DNA of 64,000 bases from Utricularia gibba (lineage: Eukaryota; Streptophyta; Magnoliopsida; Lamiales; Lentibulariaceae), in NCBI GenBank assembly GCA_002189035.1, contig NEEC01000030.1, forward strand, positions 310,001 through 374,000, in the 5' to 3' direction. The translations under genes were made by a program, and so were the position numbers. Positions 1-10,190 of this stretch are shown piece after piece. Positions within the stretch are counted from its first letter, which is position 1, and each line of letters begins with the position of its first letter. The notes under the pieces were generated by a model. That model was not told where the DNA came from. It was given only the letters and a program-made list of their open reading frames with translations, and searched no databases.

Positions 1-1862
1 CCAGAGATTTCTGGAAGGGTTGTCAAATGGGTGGTCGAATTGAGTACAATGGATATTGAGTTTAAATCGATAACAACAATCAAGGCCCAACCTCTTGCCA
101 ATTTTGTGGTCGAAATGACAAGGCCTATAGACCGTTTTGAAGAAGCCAATGACCGATGGGCCATGCACGTTGATGGCTCGACGTACAACGGTGTTGGAGG
201 AGGAATAGACATCCGAACCCAAGATGGGGAACACATTTATATCACGGTGAAATTCTTATTCCCAGCCTCCAACAATGTGGCCGAGTATGAAGCTTTGATT
301 GAAGGAATGAAAATTGCCAAGGAACTAGGAGTGGCGGAGCTCGACGTCTACACTGATTCACGACTTGTGCAAGGACAGTTTTCAAGTGAATACGAAACCC
401 ATGACTCCCTCATGGCTCTGTGCCATATTCAGGTAAAAGAGCTGGCAAAAACCTTCAAGGAATTCACCCTGTCGCACGTGGCACGCGAGGAGAACGGATC
501 CGCAGATAGCCTCGCCCGATTTTCTGCAGGGTTTCATGAGCTGAGGGAGGGAAGTGTGATAATTCGGCTGCGGGATCAACCTTCAGTGACCTTGCGAGCC
601 GTGAATTGTATTACCCAGCAACCAGGAAATGATATCTCTCCACAACTGAGTCATCTCGATGATTGGACATCACCCTACGTCCAGTATCTACGAAATGGAG
701 AAACACCATCTGATAAATCAAAAGCTCGACAGTTAGAGATTAGAGCAAAGAGATATACACTGGTAGATGGAATTCTTTATCGCAGATCCTTAGATGGACC
801 CTTCTTGAGGTGTATCGGGGCAAAGCATTCTCAAGAACTTATAACCGATCTGCATGAAGAGGAATGTGGCAGCCACGTCGGCATACGATCCTTATGCAGG
901 AAAGCCTTGAGAACGGGTATTATTGGCCAACTATGGAGCGGGATATTACCGCCAATACCATGCGAGTACACCAAGAAAGCTGGTAAATAACCTGACCCCT
1001 CTTCCATTCTCATGCCCGTTCGATCGATGGGGAGTGGATATTATGGGGCCATTCCCCCAAACCTCGGGCCAAAGGAAATTTGTCATCGTGGGAGTCGAGT
1101 ATTTCTCCAAATGGGTGGAGGCTGAAGCCGTGGCAAAAATATCAGAGGAGACCGTTATTCGATATCTGTGGAGAAATATCTTCATCCGGTTCGGAATCCC
1201 TCAAGAACTAGTGATCAATAATGGAACCCAATTCGCTGGAGGAAGAATGGAGGCATTCCTGGATAAATATACGGTCAAGCACAACTTCACCTCGGTGTAT
1301 CACCCGCAGAGCAATGGTCTCACAGAGGTGACGAATCGAATGCTCAGGCTAGGAATGAAGACTAAGCTTGAAGATTTTGGAGGATCATGGGCAGATCGCT
1401 TGGATGAATTGCTGTGGTCATATCGCAGCACCCTCGGACCACCACAGAAGAATCCCCGTTCTTATTGGTTTACGGTTCAGAAGCCGTATGCCCTATTGAA
1501 CTAACCCTGAAAAGCTATCGGGTGGAACATTATAATGGAGAAGAAAATGCTGACCTGCGAAAACTGGAGTTGGAGCTGTTGGAAGAAAAACGGAAAAGTA
1601 TTTATAGCCGACTAGGGGCTCATCAGAGAAGAATGGAGAAGAGATATAACAAGTCGGTAGCCCCAAGGGAATTCTCTGATGGAGATTTGGTGCTTCGAAG
1701 CATTCAACCACAGAGACATGTTGGAAATTAGATCGCAAGTGGGAAGGCCCTTATCGGATTTCAAGGGTAATCGGGAAAGGAGCATATCGTCTAGAACAAT
1801 TAGACGGCGTGGAATTCCCAAGGTCGTGGAATGCATCACACCTAAGGAAATTCTACACCTAG
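1..1862 (+). pseudogene. Tat-type polyprotein remnant: RNase H and integrase, frameshifted
   Basis: Three overlapping frames together cover the end of a gypsy polyprotein. Residues from about 40 of the first frame (31-990) form a plant-type RNase H with its acidic residues in place (MHVDGS, AEYEAL, TDSRLV). The zinc-binding integrase N-terminus (DGILYRR, then H and C residues) is broken by a frameshift near 920. The integrase core follows at about 990-1440 (DRWGVDIMGPFP, NGLTEVTNRM). The second catalytic aspartate is replaced: the motif reads VINNGTQF where the family has a D before NGTQF. A further frameshift near 1430 moves to the frame with SPFLLVYGSEAV, and the C-terminal module (KWEGPYRI, ASHLRKFY) ends near 1862. 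The element cannot encode a working integrase. Confidence 0.9.
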
Positions 1863-2674
1863 CTAGCCCAATGTCAATCTCCATCACAGGATTGCGCAGA
1901 ATTCGGTATTCTCTTCTTCAAAACAACAACGCGCCTATAAATTCCTCCAAAGTGGAGATGGGTAAACGAAATCGTAAGCTCTGGCTGAGTCACGTAAGCC
2001 CAGGCAGACCCTCAGAGATCTCAATCACAAGCTTTGGCCAAGTTACGTAAGCCCAGGCGAATCTCCAAAATCGGCATCCCCTGCAGGATACAGCAAATCA
2101 ACTCGGGGTCTCCCCCGATATATATATGTGATCCCCAAAACCCAGGCGTTAGTAACAAGAATAAGCCCTGGTACAATTCAGGCACCGGTTTATATGAACC
2201 ACACGCGTAAGCCCCGAAAAGCCCTTAAGTATTGACCTTATTGTCGAAATCTCGAGGCGGCAAGAGCACCCGGAGCGAATCCCCCCATATTCAAAACAAT
2301 GGGTTGTGGCCAGAAGAGGGCCCTTTCGGATTGGGGAAGTCGCTCAACCCATGAGGGGTTCCGACCTACTTCCCTAGCAGCGGTTCAGCTCGCATAAGGA
2401 AATACTAAGGCAAACTAAAATCGAAAAGCCCAACCAAAGGGTTGGCCCTTAGACACCCACCCTCGGATCACAAAAGCATAGGCGAACCTCCCAAGTCTAG
2501 GCACGTAATAGACATAACAAACCAACTCTGGGCTTCCCCAGAAACATGATATCATCAAAGGCAAAAGTGATGCACAAAAAATGGAGTAAATTAGAAGGAA
2601 ATCCCGAACCGGGATATCAAAAATGTTCAAGAAGCCCCACAGCAGAGGGAAAATACACCAAGTTAAAAAAGTCA
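1863..2674. other. Non-coding 3' spacer of the Tat element
   Basis: Between the end of the integrase and the opposite-strand gene I see no supported coding frame. Short phrases of the type 'cgtaagcccaggc' recur around 1995, 2048 and 2210, suggesting small degenerate repeats. Such spacers are usual in Tat elements. Confidence 0.5.
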
Positions 2675-4765
2675 CTAAAGTGCTGGAGGAGATGAGGGGT
2701 TAATGGGAGGATTGGTAGAGGAACCGGTATGTCGCTCCATCCTGGCTCTCAACTTGGCGTCATTCTCTCTCCCTATCCTCGCCCGAATCAGTGCAATCAG
2801 CCGCTCCCGATCAACTTCGAACCCAAACTCCGGGGCCTGGAAAGTATCTACAATAACATCAAGCATGTTCTCATCCTTCGTCAAGGGGTTAATCCTATCG
2901 ATGCGCGGATCCATGATTGAAAGCCCGAATTCCCGGGTGAACTATCGTCTCTGACGATATAGAAGTAAGCAGATTAAGTCTCCTGCATAGATATCGGAGA
3001 GTTCGGCGAAACAGGCCGAGTTGACAAAGTCATATAGAAGACCCTGCCGAGATGCTTTTCGATCAAGTAATTCGGCCTCTAGTGCTGAAATGCGGCCCCT
3101 GGCATGCTCTAGTTCCGCTTCTCGAACAACTTTATCTAGGCGTTCTGAGCCACAACCTGGGCTTGAAGCCGAGAGACTGCCTCCGATTGAGAACCAATCT
3201 CTCTAACTATTCCCCACCCAAGTTAAAGCCTGAAAGAATATTCCAAGTCAAGGACCGACTACTTAGAATTTAGAAGAGGAAACGGGATACGTACCTGCCA
3301 GATCCCTTCAAGTACCGTCTCTGGCCGAACATCCGAGGTACTAGGCATAGCTCCATCCAGGATTCTCCTTAGTTCAGCTGGAACTAAAGGTAGAGGAAGC
3401 ACCGGGTTATCCCTTACTTCTACGAGGGCAGAATCCCTCTATATCTCGATTGGGGGAGCCGATATTGAAGCACCAGCCGAAAAGAATCTCGTATCAGGAA
3501 TGGGAGTATCACTGAGATCGGGTGATGGCGGAAGTTTCTCTTTCCCTTTCCCGGCTGAAGGACGGGGAGTCAACTCCCGGATCTCGGAGACTTCTACTAT
3601 TTGATCTTCCCCCGAGGAAGGATCGGCGGCGTCCAGCTGAGCTCCAATCGTATCAGCCTGAAAGAAAAACCGAAGAAAGGTTATAATCTGGAATTCGCGG
3701 TAACTGTTAAATAGGGGACAGACTGGAGCAGGGGAGGACTCCTCGAGTTCCTGCATCCTCTGCATCTCGGCAGAGAACCGCGCCATCACCGAATCTTCCA
3801 GGGAGCTTCTTCGAGCCATCTCTTCAGCTGAAAACGAAAATAGGAAAAGTGATAAGGCATAGTGCCGATTCTAAGACTCGGGAAAGCTGAACCCGACTAC
3901 CTCTTTGCCTCTTTGAGGGTTTGTGCGCAACTGCCTTAACCCTCTTCTTTTTCTTGGGGGCCCCGGTTTGAACAGGTGGGGGGATCGAGGGTGAAGCCGA
4001 AACAAGAGGGAAGGATGGAGAGGGGCTAAGAGGAAGGTTTCTCAAATCGGTGCCGTCGAAAGGAATGATATCGGGCCAATGGGGGTCTCGAGAACGACCG
4101 ATAATACCTGATCTTTTCAGCGACTCACCCGAGAACATCAAGGCACGAGACTCGTACCGAACTGAGCCTCGACTAAGCCTCTCGTAAAGGGCTTCACGAG
4201 AGTCGGAAGAAGACCGATGCGCACCAAAGATTTTGATCCTGAAAGGAGTTGGGGGATCAACTGGGAAATTCCACCGAAAACCCAAAGGGGGAGCTACCCA
4301 AACGAAAGAAGACCACCAATCATGGTGGGTATCGGGGGCTTTAACAACAAAGTTGGGGTTATCTTCAAATCGGCGGAATTGAAAATGAGATCGGCCATCC
4401 ATCGAGGACTTCGCTTTACGCACGGCAACCTTGAAGAGATGGAGGAAATCTACTAGAGTCATAACCGGATCCATACCGACCGAATAGAAGAGGAAGGTAG
4501 TGAAGCAGAATATGGAATTCGGGGCGAGGCAATAAAGCGGAATCGCAAAGGTATAGAGAAAGCGGACTATTAAAGGATGGAGTGGGTAGCGTAAACCACT
4601 CTCGAAATAGGCAAGCGGAACCGGAAGATTGAATGGAGGCAGGGGGTCCTCGCCTATCCCCCAACGAATTTCGGCATCCTGAGCAGGAGAAAGTTGATAC
4701 TCAGCAGGGATCGAGTACCAAATGTGAAGAGAGGGGATATTAAGTTCACTAGATCTCCTACCCAT
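2675..4765 (-). pseudogene. Opposite-strand accessory gene of the Tat element (putative plant transposon protein, PF04195-like)
   Basis: On the minus strand the first exon (from 4765) encodes about 290 residues that resemble the plant transposon-protein domain: a start like YQLSPAQDAEIRWG, then PLAYFESGLRYPLHPLIVRF and a WxxxFxWV-type segment (WWSSFVWV). It ends in a basic stretch (KKKKRVKAV, KPSKRQRG). Splice-like joints are visible: donor GAG|GTAGTC near 3905, acceptors TTTTCAG near 3831, TTTCTTTCAG near 3660 and TTCTTTCAG near 3229, and donor CAG|GTACGT near 3293. Downstream exons encode an acidic, Ser/Pro-rich linker, a heptad-like region (LEHARGRISALEAELLDR) and an end with INPLTKDENMLDVIVDTF. 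Stop codons and shifts interrupt the later exons. The function is unknown. The call rests on position, strand and domain resemblance. Confidence 0.7.
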
Positions 4766-5311
4766 TTTCGAAAAATCGAAAATGACTCAAGTACGGCGGA
4801 AGTTAGAGAGGGTAAACGACTCAGAAAGGCGATAGCTACCCGTGAAAAATTCCCAAAGACCTAAAAGAGAGTTAAGCAACCGTAGGGATGCAAAAAGTTA
4901 CGGAGAAGGAGTGGATACCTGGAAGATCTGTAATCTCCGGCGGATAACACGGCGGCAAGCACGGCGGAGTTCAAAGAGCGTTGGAATCTCGAGAGCGAAT
5001 AAAGAAAGCAAAGAGGAGAAATGACAAGGGGTGCGGATATTTATAATGGAAGGACTCAGGAGACGAAGCGACGCGACGTTTGAGGTACCCCGAATGGGCG
5101 GGAAAAAACGCGGTATATTTACGAGCCGACGTTTTATGGCTCATGCATGGAAGGCGGCATCTCAAAAGTCGGCGTTATAGTGATTCTGATTCCCCGACTT
5201 ACTCTGGAAGGGCCAATATCGGCAAATCAGAGGGGCTGAATGATAGGGGATAAATCGGTCAAGGGTAACCGGTTTCTAAAAGGCTGTCAAAAGGGGACTC
5301 TGAGGGGATAA

Positions 5312-5769
5312 TGCCAGTCGGCAGACCGATATCTGTCAGAAATCTGACAGGTATGGCCATATGACACAGTTTGGAAAGCGGACGAATTACGGCATAACAG
5401 GCGGTCGATATCTGAAAAGCGAGATCGTATAGCAGTTGCAGAAAGCAACCGGTATTTGCAGATGTCAGGGTTCAGTCAGATTGAGCTCTCCTATAAATAG
5501 AAGGAATTATGACGAACGCCGAAAAGGAGAGGGGGGAAAAAAAAGAGGATTCTTCAACTTGTATTCTCTTCTTCACCACCTCCATCTAGTGGAAACCTTT
5601 TCCGGTGAGCTCCGGTAGCTCCGTAGTTTTTCCGCTTTCCGGCGGTTTCCACGTAAAAATCTTTGCTCATTTTTACTTCAATTGAACCAACCGTGAAAAA
5701 CGCGACTAAGTGCGACATTCCGATCGCACCTAACACCTTAAATCGGCCTCCCGCCGAATACCGATTTCA
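5312..5769 (+). repeat. Probable 3' LTR of the Tat element
   Basis: A purine-rich stretch (GACTCTGAGGGGATAA) ends just before TGCCAGTCGG at 5312, which is a plausible polypurine tract and LTR start. The region holds a TATA box, and the retroelement character ends near TTTCA at 5769, after which poly(A)-binding-protein intron sequence begins. Neither end can be proven because the partner LTR is outside the window; an alternative start is TGTCAG near 5334. Confidence 0.5.
5492..5500 (+). promoter_or_regulatory. TATA box in the Tat LTR
   Basis: TATAAATAG lies in the middle of the proposed LTR in the orientation of the element, which fits a U3/R promoter. A CT-rich stretch with a probable start region follows about 50 bases later. 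Confidence 0.55.
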
Positions 5770-5930
5770 CTCGTAACAAGGTGGAAGAGTTTATCCAGGG
5801 AAATGATCCAGAGCAAATGTTGGTGGAAATTAGAAAATCCGAGGCCATTTTTCTTGGCCCAATGAGTCTATTAGAAAATCGCATTTCTCATTGCTTCAAA
5901 TGCATGGGGACATAATCATCCTTGTTTCAG

Positions 5931-6760
5931 CCGGGGTTTTGTTGCCAACAGGAACTTGTTCCTGTCCTGAGGCCTGCTGAAGCACTTATGCCAAACATAT
6001 TTGTTTCCAAGGTTCAACAAGGTCCACGGGGTGGACGGAGGAATTATGCTGCTCCATTGCAGCCAGGCCATAAGCATGTGCCTATGATGCAAGAACAGGT
6101 TGACAGAGATTCATTTCAGTAGGCTTTTCTTGTTTCTCTTTCAAGTTCTTGTATCATTATTTTATCTGTGCAGATGATTCCATGGGGTAGAGGTTCCTGT
6201 TACCCTTCTGGCCGTGGTATGCCTGATGTTCCCCTGCAAAGCAGTATGGCTGGAGATATGACATATGAAATGGGTGGTTTTCCATGGGGTGATATGGAAC
6301 TACTACAGCCAAGCCTAATGAGTGCCCTGGCATCAGCTCTTGCAAATGCTTCCTCTGTTGATCAGAGAACAGTGAGCTTTTTCTTTTCATAAATTGCCGT
6401 ATTCTGTCTTTTATTTCCTCTTTTTTATGGCTGTGCACGCGCCCCCCACCAGATATTCGTCATCCGTACCGTCAGGATTCATTTATGCACATTGGATTCC
6501 TTAACAAAACCCTGGATTCCAACTGTGTTTGCAGACGTTGGGTGAAAATTTGAATTTATACCCACTGGTGGAGCAGATGGAGCCTGAAATGGCAGCTAAA
6601 GAGTCACTGGCATGCTTCTGGACATGGACCAGGTACTGAGGTCCTGCACCTGCTGGAGTCACCAGAAGCTCTCGAATCCATAGTGGCCGAGGCAATGCAA
6701 TGGATGTCCTCAAAAAACGTGGCGCTTCACCAGGGTAACCCTGCAGATGCGATCAGTTAG
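5931..6760 (+). pseudogene. Poly(A)-binding protein gene, 3' fragment (linker and MLLE domain), broken
   Basis: Three exon-like blocks with intact splice sites match the C-terminal half of cytoplasmic poly(A)-binding protein, which coats mRNA tails. Exon 5931-6098 follows TTTCAG and encodes QQELVPVLRP and GPRGGRRNY, as in the proline/glutamine-rich linker. Exon 6174-6371 (introns GT...AG on both sides) includes MGGFPWGDMELLQP. The exon from 6535 encodes the peptide-binding MLLE domain (LYPLVEQMEPEMAAK, then HLLESPEALESIVAEAM), but two small insertions shift its frame and it stops early at 6758. All RNA-recognition motifs are missing: the upstream side is cut at the Tat LTR. Retained introns show that it came from genomic DNA and not from reverse-transcribed mRNA. 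It lies tail to tail with the WSD gene. Confidence 0.85.
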
Positions 6761-7053
6761 TTGCCTCGTCCTTGAACGAGTGAGGGACACTTGGCTTTTT
6801 CTACAGAAAGATGAACCCTCTTCTGGTGTGCCATTTTAGTCCTCGTCAGGTTAGGTGTATGGGTTTGCTCAGTTCCCCTCGAGTGTCTGCCAGACTGAAT
6901 TTGGTCAACGAATATGGTTTTAAGTTATTGAACCGGTTCGTTCCATGGAAGTATTGAATTTTCGAGGCAGCTGTTGGTAGTTCTTGTTTGGCGCCATGAA
7001 CCTAGAGATTGAAAGATCAAGCCCTCCATCGCAAGAGCCGGCTATTGGTAGCA
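6761..7053. other. Intergenic stretch between converging genes
   Basis: This holds the likely 3' untranslated remains of the poly(A)-binding protein relic (+) and of the WSD gene (-). No coding frame or repeat is supported here. Confidence 0.5.
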
Positions 7054-8963
7054 TTAGTGACTCTTCCTATTCGATTCTTGTTGACTGGAGCTTCTGGCAG
7101 CTCTCTTCATTTCAAGCAGGGCATCCTCGAAGCATCTGGCAAGAACTTTGGGATCCGGAATTATTTCCTTTGCAACGAGGATCTGCATTTCGGCAACTCC
7201 TGCGTAACTGATCATGTGCATCGTGATGGCCTGCACGATTATCTCAAAGTAAGAAGACAAACCGCGACGCCCGTCATGGGGGTGCCATGAGTGTGCACGC
7301 AGATATATACATATATACGGTCGCAAACTTACATGCGGGAGGCTGCTGGAAGTTACCCTGATGGAAGACATGGGGATGTTGGCCATCATGATCTTCTCCC
7401 TCGGCCCGACGATGTTCGACATTGTGAAACTGGTGTTGCAGATAACGCGGTAATTCAACAGCGCTGCTACCTACGGAAACAACCCAGTTTCTTGAATTTT
7501 GATGTGTTGTTGCAGATGAACAGGATGTCCATTGGGGTTGGGGTAATGAAAAAGCGAAGAAGACTAACTCTGGGTCCAAGAAGAGAAAGAATCAAGTCTC
7601 CAATATGGTAGCTGAATAAAGCTTCCAGTGAGAGCTTCTTATTATCCAACATGGATTTCGATCGCTTCAGAAACTGAATTGGATCGGAGTCACGCTTGTA
7701 GTAGTACACAGGCAAAAGCACGATGCCGAACATGTTCCCCCACCGCGTTCCGGAACCTGGAGCCATCAGCCTGGACAGATCCTAACCAGAAGGAAAAAAC
7801 AAAAACAGTTTTATAGTATTTACAAAAAAAATAAAGAAAAACGCATTTTAGTAACCTGCAATCCCGATTGCGGCCTCAAATTTACCATGGCGAGGCCCGT
7901 GACACGAAGCCCTTCCGTCAGCGCTGCATCGATTTATGCTAACATATAATTGCGAAGCTATATCCAAGGCATGAGTATCTTATTACAACAAGTTGGGAAG
8001 ATTTTCTTACCTTGCGGTGATGTGATGTCCAAGTACCTCGACAGCCCTGATGAGATGATCCCAAAGAGCACGTCGTTTATCGTCTGCCAATTTCACAAAA
8101 AACAACATACACGCTTTTATAGAGAACAAATTTTAGGTGTTTTCCTATTTTACTATTTTTGCGCTAACAGAATACGCATCTTGTCAGAACAAAATGAAAA
8201 TTGATCTCCTGAGGTTGTTATTTGAAAATGACGTTACCGCTTTCTCCAATGAGCCTTTGACGACTTTCATATCGTCCAGCCGGAAGCGCGCTGTCGCCAG
8301 CCGTCGGGGCCAGAGCTCCACCCCGGCGCCGCCGCGGATCGCCGTGTCTTTATCTCTCAACCACAATATCCGGGCCACAAACTCCAGGGCGTAGATGAGA
8401 GTAAACCACAGGACCATGGCCAATTTCAACGCACTCCACCGACGCGGCGGGCCAGAACCTGCACCGACCATACTTGGTGCTTGCGACGGATCATTGATTT
8501 TCCGGCAACAGGACATCATAAGTGACATCAGAGATATTCCATCGCCAAGCGCGTGGTGCACACGGAACACGATTGTTTTGTGCGCTAAAAGCAAGTGCAT
8601 CTCCCACAGAGGCTTATCGATTGGGAGCGGCGAAGAAACGGTTAAATCGGAGATGTAATCATTTACGGCGTCGCAATCGGAGACGCCTGAATCATCGGTT
8701 AGTCTCTCGAATCGGAGGATTAGGTGTTGATCTATGTCGATCTCTGTTTTTCGCCAGAATTCACGGCCGGCGGCATCTCTGACTAGGAGACTGCAGAATC
8801 TAGGGTGCTTCACCATGAGTGAGTTTCGGACCTCACTTTTAATTGTTTCGACGGCGTAGTGATGCTCTAATTCGACCGCGGTGTTGATGACCTGGTCCAT
8901 CTCTGTTCGCAAGAAGAGACGACCGGCCGGAGTCAACGGCTGGTCTGGCTCCGCCGTATTCAT
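7054..8963 (-). CDS. WSD: Wax ester synthase/diacylglycerol O-acyltransferase (WSD family), six exons
   Basis: The exons are 8238-8963, 8011-8083, 7856-7923, 7569-7781, 7333-7470 and 7054-7230. All junctions have GT...AG on the minus strand and the phases add up to 1395 nt, a 464-residue protein close to the usual family length of about 480. Bifunctional WS/DGAT enzymes join a fatty alcohol or diacylglycerol to an acyl-CoA, making wax esters or triacylglycerol; plant members act at the ER in cuticular wax production. The catalytic HHxxxDG motif is present (HHALGDG, residues 136-142) after PLW (118-120). The family blocks INDVLFG (from 244), GLAMVNLRP, GTRWGN and SNIVGP follow in order, and the C-terminal half has MHMISYAG and FEDALLEM. 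No disabling change was seen. A hydrophobic stretch (LAMVLWFTLIYALEFVARIL) may hold it to the membrane. Start choice: first ATG of the long exon, just before the acyltransferase block. Confidence 0.93.
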
Positions 8964-9175
8964 CGCCGTTATTTACGTCAGCCGCCGAATAATCGTGTGG
9001 TCGGAGGAGGAGAATCGGCAGAAGGGGGCGGTTTCGATATCCCCTCACGCGTTTGACGTCTTCCGGGTTGATAGAAAGGGACAAATAACGTCTTCTATTT
9101 TTGTAATCAATTTTAGCGGCTCTTTGGTTAACAATTTCATCGGATACCAACAGGCATTGAGTGTGGACACCCAAT
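8964..9175 (-). promoter_or_regulatory. Presumed 5' region of the WSD gene
   Basis: About 200 bases lie between the WSD start codon and the beginning of the MULE terminal repeat. I found no clear TATA box, so the transposon end sits very close to, or inside, the promoter. The regulatory role is inferred from position only. Confidence 0.35.
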
Positions 9176-9323
9176 GAGTAAATTGGCCGAATAGCACTCT
9201 GCAAAAAAAGTATTGGCTGAATAGCACACGTCTGAAAAATGTTTGCAAAAATAGCATTTTTATGATTTTTTTAATTAATTTTATTCAGTATACTTTATTT
9301 TAAAACAAAAAAAAATACAAATG
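9176..9323 (+). repeat. MULE terminal segment, copy 1
   Basis: Begins GAGTAAATTGGCCGAATAGC and contains the phrases 'ctgaatagcacac' and 'caaaaatagca', ending in 'aaaacaaaaaaaaatacaaatg'. The same order of phrases is present at 12052-12208 in direct orientation. Repeated 'aatagca' units are typical of some plant MULE ends. Confidence 0.65.
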
Positions 9324-10190
9324 TATATTATATTTTTATATTTTTTTAAAACAAACATTTATAAATAAAATTCAATGCATTATATTTTAATTTTTTATAT
9401 AAAAAATATATGTGATACTCATTAAAATCATATATATTAATTATTTATACTAATATATGAATAACTATGAATAGAGAATCTTTTAAATTAAATCCTTCAT
9501 TGAATGCTATAAGAAATAAATAATATAAGACATCCAAAAAAATAGAGATAGTAATATTTCATTTAATTTTGATTTTTAAGAAACTAAAATTATAATTTAT
9601 TGATATGCAAAAACTAATACTATGGAACTTTTATCATGTGTTACATTATTGAAGGATATGACTAAAAGTCAAACAAATATTACTTTGTATCAAATTAGTG
9701 TTGCTTTTAAATAATTCATCCAACTTTAAATCAAATTATTTTTGCTTTAATCAATTCATGCTTTATGTCAAATCATTGTTCCTCTAATCAATGCTAATTT
9801 GGCCATACTCGTTGATCTAAGTCTATAAAATGGTGCACATTCTGCTCATTTTCTATCACAAGCCATCTTGAGTCATAAGTCAAAATAGTGGTTTTCTATT
9901 TTCATCAATGGTCATCCTCCCGGTTACTCCTCCTTAAGTCTATAAGGAATGTAACCAACCTTGGTATTGAAGGCGTGTGCCCCTCTTCACCTTCTACGAG
10001 ATAGATCACAAGTTTGTTGATCTACAATCCCATCCGTTGAAGAGACCCAATCTGACTTTCTATGTCAGCCACTGCCATTTGTCTCAATTAGCATCAACCC
10101 TCTCTCTAGAATTTGGCTTTTGCACCTCTATAATCCTACCCTAAATATTCTCTTTTATTATCTTGAATTTTACATCTTTTTAGGGGTTCT

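Larger units (their letters stand above)
1..5769 (+). mobile_element. Ty3/gypsy retrotransposon of the Tat type, 3' part
   Basis: The window starts inside a gypsy-type element. Read along + it has RNase H, integrase, a non-coding stretch that carries a gene on the opposite strand (2675-4765), and a probable 3' LTR with a TATA box. An opposite-strand gene between integrase and 3' LTR is a known feature of Tat-lineage elements such as Grande and RIRE2, and the RNase H is of the plant RVT_3 type that this lineage carries. The 5' LTR, gag, protease and reverse transcriptase lie outside the window. Frameshifts show that the copy is dead. The lineage is inferred from layout and motifs; the exact 3' boundary is uncertain. 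Confidence 0.82.

Noticed and set aside
382-579. Minus-strand open frame of 65 codons opposite RNase H
   Set aside because: Shadow of the retrotransposon RNase H frame, no own domain.
6157-6438. Minus-strand open frame of 93 codons
   Set aside because: Lies opposite the poly(A)-binding protein exon, which explains the sequence.
8137-9177. Plus-strand open frames over the WSD first exon
   Set aside because: The minus strand has clear enzyme motifs and matching splice sites.
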